DNA of 19,402 bases, from contig JADHWK010000041.1 of assembly GCA_016783505.1 (NCBI GenBank), positions 1-19,402 of the forward strand. The letters are read 5' to 3'. Both the position numbers and the translations under genes were made by a program. The DNA comes from Candidatus Zhuqueibacterota bacterium. Lineage in GTDB: Bacteria; BS750m-G25. Shown here piece by piece: positions 12,026 to 19,402 of this stretch. Positions within the stretch are counted from its first letter, which is position 1, and the number at the start of each line of letters is the position of its first letter. The notes beneath the pieces are model-generated. The model saw only the letters and a list, made by a program, of their open reading frames with translations. It was not told the DNA's origin and searched no databases.

Positions 12026-14905
12026 ATGAAAATCCTTTTGAAGTCCAATTTAATTTTAATAGCTATGAGTGTTACCATGATAACCTGCAGTAAAGGACCA
12101 AGGTCTTTGGCTTTTCAAGACAAAGGGATGGTCAATTCAAAATTAATTGAACGTCTGTTGAACCAAATGAGCCTTGATGAGAAGATCGGCCAGATGATGA
12201 CAGTTCACTTTCACGGCCGCTTCTTCAACTCAGCCGACCCCACCTTTCATAAAAGGATCGAAAAGCAGATCGTCGAAAGCAAGGTGGGTGGATTTATCAT
12301 CTACGGGGGGAACGTCTACGAGACGGCTCACCTGATCAACCGCATGCAGAGGCTCTCCAAACTACCTTTATTGATCGCCTCTGACGTGGAGTGGGGTGCC
12401 GGCCAGCAGATCCGGGGGGCGGTCGTCTTCCCAACCCTCATGGCTATCGGAGCCACGGGGAACGAGGAATATGCCTACTTAGCGGGAAAGATCACCGCCG
12501 AGGAGTGCCGGGCCCTGGGGATTCATCAGGCCTACGCCCCGGTGATGGACGTGAACAATAATCCCGAAAACCCCATCATCAACGTCCGCTCCTTCGGCCA
12601 GACCCCGGAAGGGGTCTCTAAACTGGGCAAGGCCTTCATCCGTGGTCTTCAGGAAAACGGCGTTCTGGCCACTGCCAAGCATTTTCCCGGCCACGGGAAT
12701 ACCAGGCTTGACTCCCATATCGAGATGCCGACGATCTATTCGGATTTAGACAGTCTGAAAAAGGTTGAATTTTACCCCTTTGGTAAAGCTATTCAGGCCG
12801 ATGTGGCCGCAATCATGACTGCCCATATTGCCGTCCCCGCCCTGGACCGTACCCCCAATAGGCCGGCTACCCTTTCACCCAAGGTGATCACCGGGCTGTT
12901 GAGGAAGAAGATGGGGTTTGGGGGGCTGATCATTACCGACTCGATGATGATGGGGGGAATCACCCGGGGCCATGCCGTGGTGAAAGCCACGGTGGGAGCG
13001 GTTAAAGCGGGAACCGACATCATCTTGGTCCCCCCCGACCCAGAGCTGGCCATCCGAGCCTTAGTGGCGGCGGTCAAAAGGGGTGAGATCTCTGAGGAAC
13101 GGATCGATGAGTCGGTGCGGAGGATTCTGGGGGTCAAGGATCGGCTGGGGCTTTTCAAACACCGGCTTGTGGAAATTGACCCTCTACCCGGTGCCATCGG
13201 CAGCCCGGAGAACTGGGGTGTAGCCCGAAGGATCGCCGAGGGCGCTGTAACCCTGGTAAAAAATGGGGAAAGCCTCATGCCCCTGACCCTGCCCGATTCA
13301 GTCCGGGTACTATGTTTGACCCTGAACTCCGACCCCCGAAGGACCACCCTGGGGGCCCCCTTCCGGAAAGCGCTCCAGGCCCGTGTTGATTCGGTAAAGC
13401 TGGCAATAATTGACGACAGAACGGATGAGGAGGAATTCGGGGGGTTGCTGGATTTTGCAAAGGGGATGGACGCCATCATCGCTGGGGCTTTTGTGGAGGT
13501 GCGGGCCTACAAGGGAACAGTGGCCATGGAGGAGAAACAGGCCCAATTTGTGGAACGATTGTTGAATCTGGGGAAACCCTTCATCCTGGCATCCTTCGGT
13601 AGCCCTTATCTGATCCGACAATTTCCGGATGTGCCTGTCTATCTGTGCAGCTACAGCAAGGACGAATGGTCCCAGATAGCGGCGGTGGAAGCCATCTTCG
13701 GTGAGATCGAGGTTAATGGAAAGCTGCCCGTCTCTATTCCCGGTTACTTTCCCCTGGGGCATGGCATCCATCTGCCCAAAACTGAAAGGCTGGCCTTCTT
13801 TCCTGTGTTGAGGGAGGTTGAACCCAAAAGGGCGAAATTTTCCCCGGCAAGATTGGATTCTTTAGTAAAGGTGGTCGAAGAAGCCATTACAGATACTGCT
13901 TTTCCGGGAGCGGCCTTACTGTTGGCCCGGTCCGGAAAGGTTGTTTTCAACCGGGGATTCGGGCATTTTAGGTATGATCCTGCATCACCACCAGTAATCC
14001 CAAATACAATGTTTGACTTGGCCTCGGTGACCAAGGTGGCAGCCACTACTACGGCAATCATGATCCTCTACGACCGGGGAATGTTAGACCTGGACCACCG
14101 GGTCGCCGATTACCTGCTCGAATTCGGTCAGCAGGGGAAAGAGCGCATTACCATCCGACACATTCTGACCCACACCTCTGGGCTTACGGCCTGGGTCCCC
14201 CTGTTTGATTCCTGTAAAGGGAAGGATGAAGTCAAAGAAAAAATTTTCGGAATGGAACTGGAATATAGGACCGGGAAAAAGACCATCTACAGCGACCTGG
14301 GGATGATCACCATAGGATTGGTGATCGAAAAGATCAGCGGAATGCCCCTGGATCAGTTCTGCCGGGAGGAAATCTACGAACCGTTGGGGATGACGCATAC
14401 CATGTTTAATCCCCCGAAGGAATTATGGGATCAGATCGCTCCCACGGAGGATTCCCCCCAATGGGGCCGGGTGATGCAGGGGGAGGTTCACGACCAGAAC
14501 GCCTACGTCATGGGGGGTGTGGCCGGGCACGCCGGGCTATTCAGCACGGCCGGGGATATGGCCATCTTGTTACAGATGATCTTAAACGGCGGGTATTACA
14601 ACGGCAGGCGCTTCTTCAGCCCGGAGACGGTAGAGCTTTTTACGGAACGGGCTAATTTGGTAGAGGAATCCAGCCGGGCGCTGGGCTGGGATACCCGTTC
14701 GGAACCGGCCTCTACCGGGGCCTATTTTACCGACGAAACCTTCGGCCATCTGGGGTTCACGGGGACCTCTGTCTGGGTTGATCCCGAAAGGCAACTTTTA
14801 GTGGTTTTGCTGACGAACCGGGTCTACCCCAGCCGGGAGAACATCAAGATTCGACAGGTGAGACCGAGGGTGCATGATGCGGTGATGGGGGCTCTATTGA
14901 AATGA
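12026..14905 (+). CDS. NagZ-AmiE fusion: GH3 beta-N-acetylglucosaminidase plus beta-lactamase-fold hydrolase lipoprotein
   Basis: ATG 12026 is preceded by GAGGAG; an in-frame TTG at 11963 lies inside the promoter and is rejected. The 959-residue product starts with a lipoprotein signal (lipobox MITC, C21). The GH3 half (about 35-380) has K218-HFPGHG-224 with D229-S-H231, the acid/base loop of NagZ, and the nucleophile D305 (IITDSMMMGG); a GH3 C-terminal-type domain follows to about 590. The C-terminal half (about 610-955) is a class-C beta-lactamase/esterase fold with S667-V-T-K670, Y755-S-D and H908-L-G910. B. subtilis has the same two activities as neighbouring genes: NagZ (YbbD) and AmiE (YbbE), an N-acetylmuramyl-L-alanine amidase. 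The fusion would thus remove GlcNAc and the stem peptide from muropeptides outside the inner membrane. GH3-serine hydrolase fusions are known in Bacteroidetes. The amidase role is inferred. Confidence 0.92.
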   Translation: MKILLKSNLILIAMSVTMITCSKGPRSLAFQDKGMVNSKLIERLLNQMSLDEKIGQMMTVHFHGRFFNSADPTFHKRIEKQIVESKVGGFIIYGGNVYETAHLINRMQRLSKLPLLIASDVEWGAGQQIRGAVVFPTLMAIGATGNEEYAYLAGKITAEECRALGIHQAYAPVMDVNNNPENPIINVRSFGQTPEGVSKLGKAFIRGLQENGVLATAKHFPGHGNTRLDSHIEMPTIYSDLDSLKKVEFYPFGKAIQADVAAIMTAHIAVPALDRTPNRPATLSPKVITGLLRKKMGFGGLIITDSMMMGGITRGHAVVKATVGAVKAGTDIILVPPDPELAIRALVAAVKRGEISEERIDESVRRILGVKDRLGLFKHRLVEIDPLPGAIGSPENWGVARRIAEGAVTLVKNGESLMPLTLPDSVRVLCLTLNSDPRRTTLGAPFRKALQARVDSVKLAIIDDRTDEEEFGGLLDFAKGMDAIIAGAFVEVRAYKGTVAMEEKQAQFVERLLNLGKPFILASFGSPYLIRQFPDVPVYLCSYSKDEWSQIAAVEAIFGEIEVNGKLPVSIPGYFPLGHGIHLPKTERLAFFPVLREVEPKRAKFSPARLDSLVKVVEEAITDTAFPGAALLLARSGKVVFNRGFGHFRYDPASPPVIPNTMFDLASVTKVAATTTAIMILYDRGMLDLDHRVADYLLEFGQQGKERITIRHILTHTSGLTAWVPLFDSCKGKDEVKEKIFGMELEYRTGKKTIYSDLGMITIGLVIEKISGMPLDQFCREEIYEPLGMTHTMFNPPKELWDQIAPTEDSPQWGRVMQGEVHDQNAYVMGGVAGHAGLFSTAGDMAILLQMILNGGYYNGRRFFSPETVELFTERANLVEESSRALGWDTRSEPASTGAYFTDETFGHLGFTGTSVWVDPERQLLVVLLTNRVYPSRENIKIRQVRPRVHDAVMGALLK

Positions 14906-14910
14906 GTTAA

Positions 14911-14932
14911 AAGTTAGAAGTGAAAAGTTAAA
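14911..14932. repeat. Left 22-nt inverted repeat bounding the RAYT cassette
   Basis: AAGTTAGAAGTGAAAAG plus TTAAA matches the reverse complement of 15894-15915 at 20 of 22 positions. It starts six bases after the nagZ-amiE stop codon. The sequence is low in complexity, which weakens the case for a true transposon end. Confidence 0.5.
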
Positions 14933-14964
14933 AGTTAAAAAAATCATCAAGGGTTGCAATCTAA

Positions 14965-15018
14965 GCTCCCGGTGGATGTTGCCTGCCCGCCAAAGATTGG
15001 CAGGCGGGTCATCCACCG
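14965..15018 (-). repeat. REP-like hairpin A, with a second palindrome nested in its loop
   Basis: GCTCCCGGTGGATGTTG opens the element and TCATCCACCG closes it, giving the same stem and GAGC tail as the other copies. The loop is interrupted by about 26 bp that is itself an imperfect palindrome (CCTGCCCGCC...GGCAGGCGGG). Confidence 0.7.
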
Positions 15019-15080
15019 TAATCCCCCGCTCCTTATGGATATTGTCTGTTCCCCAATGTTTTAATGGGTCACCATTTTTT

Positions 15081-15106
15081 CGGGGAAGACAACTTCCCCG
15101 GCGAGC
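15081..15106 (+). repeat. REP-like hairpin B
   Basis: CGGGGAAG-ACAA-CTTCCCCG followed by GCGAGC: an 8-bp stem, an ACAA loop and a GAGC tail. Confidence 0.75.
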
Positions 15107-15134
15107 ATTGAAAACTGTTTTTTTTATAAACTAT

Positions 15135-15162
15135 GCTCCCGGCGGATGTTATCATCCGCCGG
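15135..15162 (-). repeat. REP-like hairpin C
   Basis: GCTC, CCGGCGGATG, TTAT, CATCCGCCGG: a perfect 10-bp stem with the GAGC tail on the - strand. TTATCA (15149-15154) and TATAAT (15172-15177), 17 bp apart, form a possible promoter for the transposase partly inside this hairpin. Confidence 0.75.
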
Positions 15163-15188
15163 AATATCCTGTATAATAAGGACGCAGC

Positions 15189-15743
15189 TTGGGAACCTAT
15201 GCAAAAAAATTTCAAGATTCTGGACTTCTTTTTATTACGAATACAGTACTAAATTGGAATAACCTCTTTCTTGATCGTATCTGTACTGAAATCGTTATGA
15301 AGAGCTTGCTTTGTTGCATTGAGCAGCAATGGATCAACCTTTTTTGCTATGTTTTAATGCCTAACCACTACCATGTGATTGTCCGTATGCTTGACGGTCA
15401 CAAGGTTGAGAATTTCCTTCGGGATTTTCATAAATTCACATCACAAAAGATTCTGTTCTATTTGAAAGACACAAGATCGAATTTGCTTTCCCAGTTTTAT
15501 GTCGAGGTTAAAAAACAGCGGTATAAGATTTGGATGAGGGATGTTGACATTAAGAACGTAATTACCCCTCAGTTTCTTTTGCAAAAGGCCGAATACATTC
15601 ACAATAACCCTTTGTCTGAGAAATGGAGGAGGATTTTGAGGGTAGAGAATCCATGGGATTACCCCTATTCCAGCGCAACTTTTTATTTAAAGGGACAAAA
15701 TGATCCTTTTATTCCTTTGGCTGATTTTCGGGAATTAGTTTGA
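15189..15743 (+). CDS. REP-associated tyrosine transposase (RAYT, Y1_Tnp/HUH family)
   Basis: The 184-residue protein carries the HUH motif in 'YVLMPNHYHVIV' (H60-Y-H62) and the nucleophilic tyrosine in 'AEYIHNNPL' (Y136), followed by 'WDYPYSSA', all hallmarks of the IS200/IS605-related transposases that mobilise or maintain REP sequences. The start is TTG 15189 with AAGGA at 15178-15182; no ATG start fits. No frameshift is seen, so the enzyme may be active. Three REP hairpins lie on each side in alternating orientation, which is the standard RAYT/REPtron layout. The cassette lies between the nagZ-amiE fusion and the first symporter gene and may separate their transcription. Single-copy RAYTs are often domesticated; there is no nearby sign of recent transposition. 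Confidence 0.9.
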   Translation: MGTYAKKFQDSGLLFITNTVLNWNNLFLDRICTEIVMKSLLCCIEQQWINLFCYVLMPNHYHVIVRMLDGHKVENFLRDFHKFTSQKILFYLKDTRSNLLSQFYVEVKKQRYKIWMRDVDIKNVITPQFLLQKAEYIHNNPLSEKWRRILRVENPWDYPYSSATFYLKGQNDPFIPLADFRELV

Positions 15744-15760
15744 GGGGATAAAGAGTTGGC

Positions 15761-15788
15761 GTCGGGGAAGACAACTTCCCCGACGAGC
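15761..15788 (+). repeat. REP-like hairpin D
   Basis: GTCGGGGAAG-ACAA-CTTCCCCGAC followed by GAGC: a perfect 10-bp stem. Confidence 0.75.
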
Positions 15789-15821
15789 TGTTAGCGGAAA
15801 ATGATTTCTTCCTTTTTCTAA

Positions 15822-15849
15822 GCTCCCGGCGGATGTTGTCATCCGTCGG
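15822..15849 (-). repeat. REP-like hairpin E
   Basis: GCTC, CCGGCGGATG, TTGT, CATCCGTCGG: the same stem as hairpin C with one G-T pair, loop ACAA on the - strand. Confidence 0.75.
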
Positions 15850-15857
15850 GGATAATA

Positions 15858-15885
15858 GTCGAGGATGACAACATCCTAGACGAGC
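15858..15885 (+). repeat. REP-like hairpin F
   Basis: GTCGAGGATG-ACAA-CATCCTAGAC followed by GAGC: the same architecture with one mismatch in the stem. Confidence 0.7.
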
Positions 15886-15893
15886 ATATGACA

Positions 15894-15915
15894 TTTAAGT
15901 TTTCACTTTTAACTT
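15894..15915. repeat. Right 22-nt inverted repeat bounding the RAYT cassette
   Basis: Inverted counterpart of 14911-14932 (20 of 22 identical). It ends seven bases before the next gene's start codon, so the cassette fills essentially the whole intergenic space. Confidence 0.5.
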
Positions 15916-15921
15916 AGTCAC

Positions 15922-17361
15922 ATGGGTTTTACCGACCTCGATTATTTCATCCTGATCTTCTATCTGATCGGGGTGTCCTTATTTGGCCTCTGGATCGGTA
16001 GGAAGCAACGGGACACAAAGGATTACTTTCTGGGGGGGAGAAATCTTCCCTGGCTGGCGGTGGCCTTCTCTGTAGTGGCTACCGAGACCAGCGTCCTTAC
16101 CTTCATCAGCATTCCCGGCTTGGCTTATCTCACCAATCTAAATTTCCTGCAGATTACCTTTGGCTATCTAATCGGTCGCATCATCGTCTCTTTCGTCTTC
16201 ATCCCCGCCTACTATAGGGGTGAACTTTCCACCGCCTATGAGTTTTTAGGTCAGCGGTTCGGCCCCAGACTCCGGAATTTTTCCTCCGGGGTCTTTCTGG
16301 TCACCCGACTTTTAGCAGACGGGGTGCGGCTTTTTGCTACCGCCATTCCCCTGTCCGTCCTCACCGGCTGGTCCTATCCGTCCGCCATTGCCGTCATCGG
16401 GATCGTTACCATTATTTATACCTTCACCGGTGGCATCAGGGCGGTGGTGTGGATGGACGTGGTGCAGATGACCATCTATCTCGGCGGGGCATTGCTTTCA
16501 GTTGGGGTGATCTTAGCCTCCCTTCCCGGGGGGTGGGGGGATGTGGTCGCTTCGGCCCTGCCGGATCAGAAGTTTCAGGTACTCAGCCTGGGCTTCGGTC
16601 AGGGATTGGGGGGATTTTTCAAGATCAATTACACGTTGATCACCGGATTGCTCGGCGGCGCTTTTCTCTCCATGGCCTCTCACGGCACCGATCAACTGAT
16701 CGTTCAACGGCTTCTCACCTGCCGCTCCCAGCGGGAAAGCCAGCGGGCCCTGATCGCCAGCGGGGTGCTGGTCATCATCCAATTTGCCCTGTTTCTGATC
16801 ATCGGGCTTATGCTCTACGCCTTTTATCAGGGTGCGGCATTAAGGTCCGATGAGATCTTCCCCAGATTTATTGTGAACCACCTCCCCCCGGGAATCTCGG
16901 GACTGGTCATCGCCGCCGTGTTCGCCGCCGCTATGTCCACATTAAGCTCCTCGTTGAATTCCTTAGCCTCATCCACTATGCTGGATCTTTATAAGCCCCG
17001 TTACGGCCGGGATAATTCCCCTTCAAAGGACCTGTGGATTTCCCGGGTAATCACCCTGTTCTGGGGTCTGGTGCTGATCGGGGGGGCAATGTTGTTTAAG
17101 AGCAGAGAAAACCCGGTGGTCGAACTGGGGCTGACCATTGCCTCGTTTACTTACGGAGGACTGTTAGGGGCGTTCTTTCTGGGGGTGCTATCGAAAAAGG
17201 TTTCCGAGACAGCAGCCATTGTCGGGATGGCGGCGGGAATAGGGGTGATGATTTTCGTCATCGGTTTTACCCCCATCGCTTGGCCCTGGTATGTGGGGAT
17301 TGGGTGTTCGATAACCCTTTTGGTGGGATTTCTTTTTAACAAGGTTCTTTCAAGGTTTTAA
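15922..17361 (+). CDS. Sodium:solute symporter (SSS/SLC5 family), first copy
   Basis: The 479-residue integral membrane protein begins 'LDYFILIFYLIGVSLFGLWIGRKQRDTKDYFLGGRNLPW', the standard first helix and loop of the SSS family, and shows about 13 hydrophobic segments. 'FSVVATETSVLTF' is the broken first core helix, and 'AAMSTLSSSLNSLASSTMLDLY' (about residue 335 onward) contains the Ser residues of the conserved sodium-site helix. It couples sodium entry to uptake of a small solute. Because the neighbours liberate MurNAc, GlcNAc and peptides outside the cytoplasm and no PTS is present, an amino sugar or related murein fragment is a reasonable substrate, but this is inference. No ribosome binding site is evident before ATG 15922; the sequence there is the AT-rich edge of the RAYT cassette. 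Confidence 0.9.
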   Translation: MGFTDLDYFILIFYLIGVSLFGLWIGRKQRDTKDYFLGGRNLPWLAVAFSVVATETSVLTFISIPGLAYLTNLNFLQITFGYLIGRIIVSFVFIPAYYRGELSTAYEFLGQRFGPRLRNFSSGVFLVTRLLADGVRLFATAIPLSVLTGWSYPSAIAVIGIVTIIYTFTGGIRAVVWMDVVQMTIYLGGALLSVGVILASLPGGWGDVVASALPDQKFQVLSLGFGQGLGGFFKINYTLITGLLGGAFLSMASHGTDQLIVQRLLTCRSQRESQRALIASGVLVIIQFALFLIIGLMLYAFYQGAALRSDEIFPRFIVNHLPPGISGLVIAAVFAAAMSTLSSSLNSLASSTMLDLYKPRYGRDNSPSKDLWISRVITLFWGLVLIGGAMLFKSRENPVVELGLTIASFTYGGLLGAFFLGVLSKKVSETAAIVGMAAGIGVMIFVIGFTPIAWPWYVGIGCSITLLVGFLFNKVLSRF

Positions 17362-17416
17362 TCTGGGAGATTCAAGAATCCTCAAGGTTAAGGGTGCATA
17401 ACCTAAAGGTGGTTCT

Positions 17417-17443
17417 CTGTCTCAAGGTTCAACCTTGAGACAG
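17417..17443. repeat. Perfect 13-bp inverted repeat between the two symporter genes
   Basis: CTGTCTCAAGGTT, one C, then AACCTTGAGACAG. As RNA this is an 11-bp stem with a TTCAA loop. No T-run follows, so it is not a classic terminator; operator or mRNA processing roles are possible. Confidence 0.6.
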
Positions 17444-17504
17444 CAAATCATTCGAAATTGCAATTGCAAATTATTTATATAAAATTAAGGAATTAGCGTG
17501 TAGA

Positions 17505-17528
17505 TGCATCCCGAATACTCGGGATGCA
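17505..17528. repeat. TGCATCCCGA-ATAC-TCGGGATGCA hairpin (TCCCGA palindrome family)
   Basis: A perfect 10-bp stem just before the second symporter gene. It contains the TCCCGA-N4-TCGGGA core also seen at 1838 and 3190. An in-frame ATG at 17504 is part of this hairpin and is probably not the start codon. Confidence 0.65.
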
Positions 17529-17539
17529 CTTCGGTTGAA

Positions 17540-19255
17540 ATGAAATTAATATTCTGGGATTGGTTTATAATTGTCGGCTACTTTGTCTTTGCTCTGGCGG
17601 TAGGGGTATTTTTCTCGAGGAGGGCGGGGAAGAGTATAACTGAGTATTTCGTCTCCGGCCGTCGCCTTCCCTGGTGGATCGCCGGGACCTCGATGGTGGC
17701 TACCACCTTCGCCGCCGACACCCCCCTGGCGGTGACCGGACTGGTGGCCAATCATGGCATCGCCGGTAACTGGCTGTGGTGGAATTTTGTATTCTCCGGG
17801 ATGCTCACCGTCTTTTTCTTCTCCAGGCTGTGGCGGCGGGTTGGGGTGCTTACGGATGTGGAGTTCACCGAAATCCGGTATTCGGGAAAGCCGGCAGCTA
17901 TCCTGAGGGGTTTCCGGGCCTTATACCTGGGCCTGCCCATCAACCTCATCATCATGGGCTGGGTGACACTGGCCATGGCAAAGATTATCTCCATTACCCT
18001 GGGGTTTCCCAAATGGCAGGCTGTTGCTGTATGCCTGGGGGTGGCCCTCTTCTATTCCGTTCTGTCCGGTTTCTGGGGGGTGGTGGTGACGGATTTTATC
18101 CAGTTTCTGATGGCCCTCGGGGGAGCCATTGCCTTGGCAATTATCTCTGTGAACAAAGTTGGCGGAATTACGATATTAAAAGAAAAATTGGTGGAAACCT
18201 ACGGGGCCGGCCATCAGATTCTATCTATCATTCCTGAAGTGGGTTCGGCCTGGATGCCCCTTACCGCCTTTTTGATCTACATCGGCGTGCAGTGGTGGGC
18301 GACGTGGTATCCGGGGTCCGAACCCGGGGGCGGGGGGTATGTGGCCCAGCGGATGTTTTCAACCCGGGACGAGAGGCATTCACTTCTCGCTACGTTATGG
18401 TTTAATATCGCCCATTACGCCATTCGCCCCTGGCCCTGGATCCTGGTGGCCTTGGTGGCCATGGTCGTATATCCCCATCTGCCCGACCCGGAAACGGGTT
18501 ATCCCAGGGTTATGGTTGATTTTCTTCCCGCCGGCCTCCGGGGGATGATGGTAACTGCCTTCTTAGCTGCCTTCATGTCCACCATTGATACCCAGCTTAA
18601 CTGGAGCAGCTCTTACATCATCAACGATTTCTACAAACGCTTTCTGAAAAAAGACGCTTCTGATCGGCACTATGTTATGGTTTCCAGAATTGTGGTGGTA
18701 GGAATGATGGGTCTGGCTGCCTTAGTGACCAGTCAGATGGAGTCCGTGGGGGGGGCGTGGAAATTCTTGATATCCATCGGGGCGGGAACCGGGGCGGTCT
18801 ACATCCTCCGCTGGTACTGGTGGCGGATCAACGCTTGGTCAGAGATCTCAGCCATGGTCGCCTCATTCGTCGGAGCGATCTTCATCGCCCCCCTTCTCAC
18901 CGCCGAATTTACATTCCAACTGATTATTACAGTAATTTTTTCAACCACCGTCTGGTTGGTGATTACTTTTTTAACCCCACCGGAATCCGAGGAAACCCTG
19001 ATTCAATTTTACAGGAGGGTTCACCCCGGTGGGTCAGGATGGCGGACCATCGCCCGACAGGTGCCAGACGTTGTTGGGGACGAACTGGGCTGGCGGGATT
19101 TCGCCGATTGGATCTGCGGATGTGTGCTAATATTTTCCTTCCTCTTTGGGGTGGGAAAACTCCTTTTGGGCGACCCCGGACTTGGATTGTTCTTTATTTT
19201 GGTGGGCATGGGCGCCGGGAGCTTCATCACCTGGGACTATTTCAGGCGATCTTAG
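17540..19255 (+). CDS. Sodium:solute symporter (SSS/SLC5 family), second copy
   Basis: From ATG 17540 (MKLIFWDWFIIVGYF) the product is 571 residues; an upstream in-frame ATG at 17504 lies in a hairpin and is disfavoured. SSS features include 'RRAGKSITEYFVSGRRLPWW', 'GTSMVATTFAADTPLAVTGL' and 'AAFMSTIDTQLNWSSSYIIND'. It is longer than its neighbour, with extra C-terminal helices, and belongs to a clearly different subgroup, so the two are not a recent duplication and probably carry different solutes. Together they may import the sugar and another product (amino acid, peptide or lactate) of wall breakdown; the substrate cannot be read from sequence. Confidence 0.9.
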   Translation: MKLIFWDWFIIVGYFVFALAVGVFFSRRAGKSITEYFVSGRRLPWWIAGTSMVATTFAADTPLAVTGLVANHGIAGNWLWWNFVFSGMLTVFFFSRLWRRVGVLTDVEFTEIRYSGKPAAILRGFRALYLGLPINLIIMGWVTLAMAKIISITLGFPKWQAVAVCLGVALFYSVLSGFWGVVVTDFIQFLMALGGAIALAIISVNKVGGITILKEKLVETYGAGHQILSIIPEVGSAWMPLTAFLIYIGVQWWATWYPGSEPGGGGYVAQRMFSTRDERHSLLATLWFNIAHYAIRPWPWILVALVAMVVYPHLPDPETGYPRVMVDFLPAGLRGMMVTAFLAAFMSTIDTQLNWSSSYIINDFYKRFLKKDASDRHYVMVSRIVVVGMMGLAALVTSQMESVGGAWKFLISIGAGTGAVYILRWYWWRINAWSEISAMVASFVGAIFIAPLLTAEFTFQLIITVIFSTTVWLVITFLTPPESEETLIQFYRRVHPGGSGWRTIARQVPDVVGDELGWRDFADWICGCVLIFSFLFGVGKLLLGDPGLGLFFILVGMGAGSFITWDYFRRS

Positions 19256-19402
19256 GGGGATGTAGAGACTCTGCTGTTGCAAATGCAATCCCGTCCCAAG
19301 ATCGTTCCGAAATTTTCGGGATTACACCCCATTTGAAGGATAAAGAAAAAGCTCTGGGTGGATCTCAACAAAACCCGAGATTAGCGAAGTTTTAAAGGAG
19401 AA
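19256..19402. other. 3' intergenic region at the window edge, with a ribosome binding site for the next gene
   Basis: Contains CCGAAATTTTCGG (near 19305-19317), part of an AATCCCG...CGGGATT arrangement, and ends with AAAGGAGAA, which looks like a ribosome binding site for a gene starting just outside the window. No coding sequence was accepted here. Confidence 0.4.

Noticed and set aside
12793-13479. Long - strand frame inside nagZ-amiE (228 codons)
   Set aside because: Shadow of the GC-rich coding strand; low-complexity composition and no domain.
18757-19395. Long + strand frame overlapping the second symporter
   Set aside because: Out-of-frame shadow of the transporter with no recognisable domain.

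Overview
The window looks like a chromosomal segment of an uncultured bacterium of the FCB type (Calditrichota/KSB1/Zixibacteria/Marinimicrobia-like; inferred, not proven). Two genes end in the FlgD-Ig/type-A sorting domain common in those lineages. The metabolic genes are moderately GC-rich, while the intergenic DNA is AT-rich and crowded with palindromes.

The main theme is recovery of cell-wall material. In order, on the + strand: a DUF1611/DgcN-family protein (608-1660); an enolase-superfamily dipeptide epimerase (1992-3023); a lipoprotein with two parvulin domains (3748-5547); a BadF-type sugar kinase, probable MurNAc/GlcNAc kinase MurK (5550-6536); the exo-muramidase NamZ (DUF1343/GH171, 6730-8010); the MurNAc-6-P etherase MurQ (8033-8947); a lipoprotein fusing NagZ to an AmiE-like serine hydrolase (12026-14905); and two sodium:solute symporters (15922-17361, 17540-19255). 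Together they resemble the Bacillus murQ-amiE-nagZ-namZ recycling set with the PTS replaced by a symporter plus kinase. A DgcN/DgcA-type pair could handle the D-Glu of the stem peptide.

Two accessory blocks interrupt this theme. The first, 8948-11960, holds a BrnT/BrnA-like toxin-antitoxin pair on the - strand between ~115-bp direct repeats that carry an intrinsic terminator, two attC-like sites, and an AT-rich YCF48-repeat secreted protein. The second, 14911-15915, is a REP-associated tyrosine transposase with three alternating REP hairpins on each side and a 22-nt imperfect inverted repeat at the edges.

Non-coding structure is abundant: an identical-core terminator used three times; a ~67-bp promoter-like block shared by the dgcN and nagZ-amiE genes; palindromes flanking the epimerase gene; and a possible short RNA (about 331-438) upstream of dgcN. 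No rRNA, tRNA or CRISPR array was recognised.
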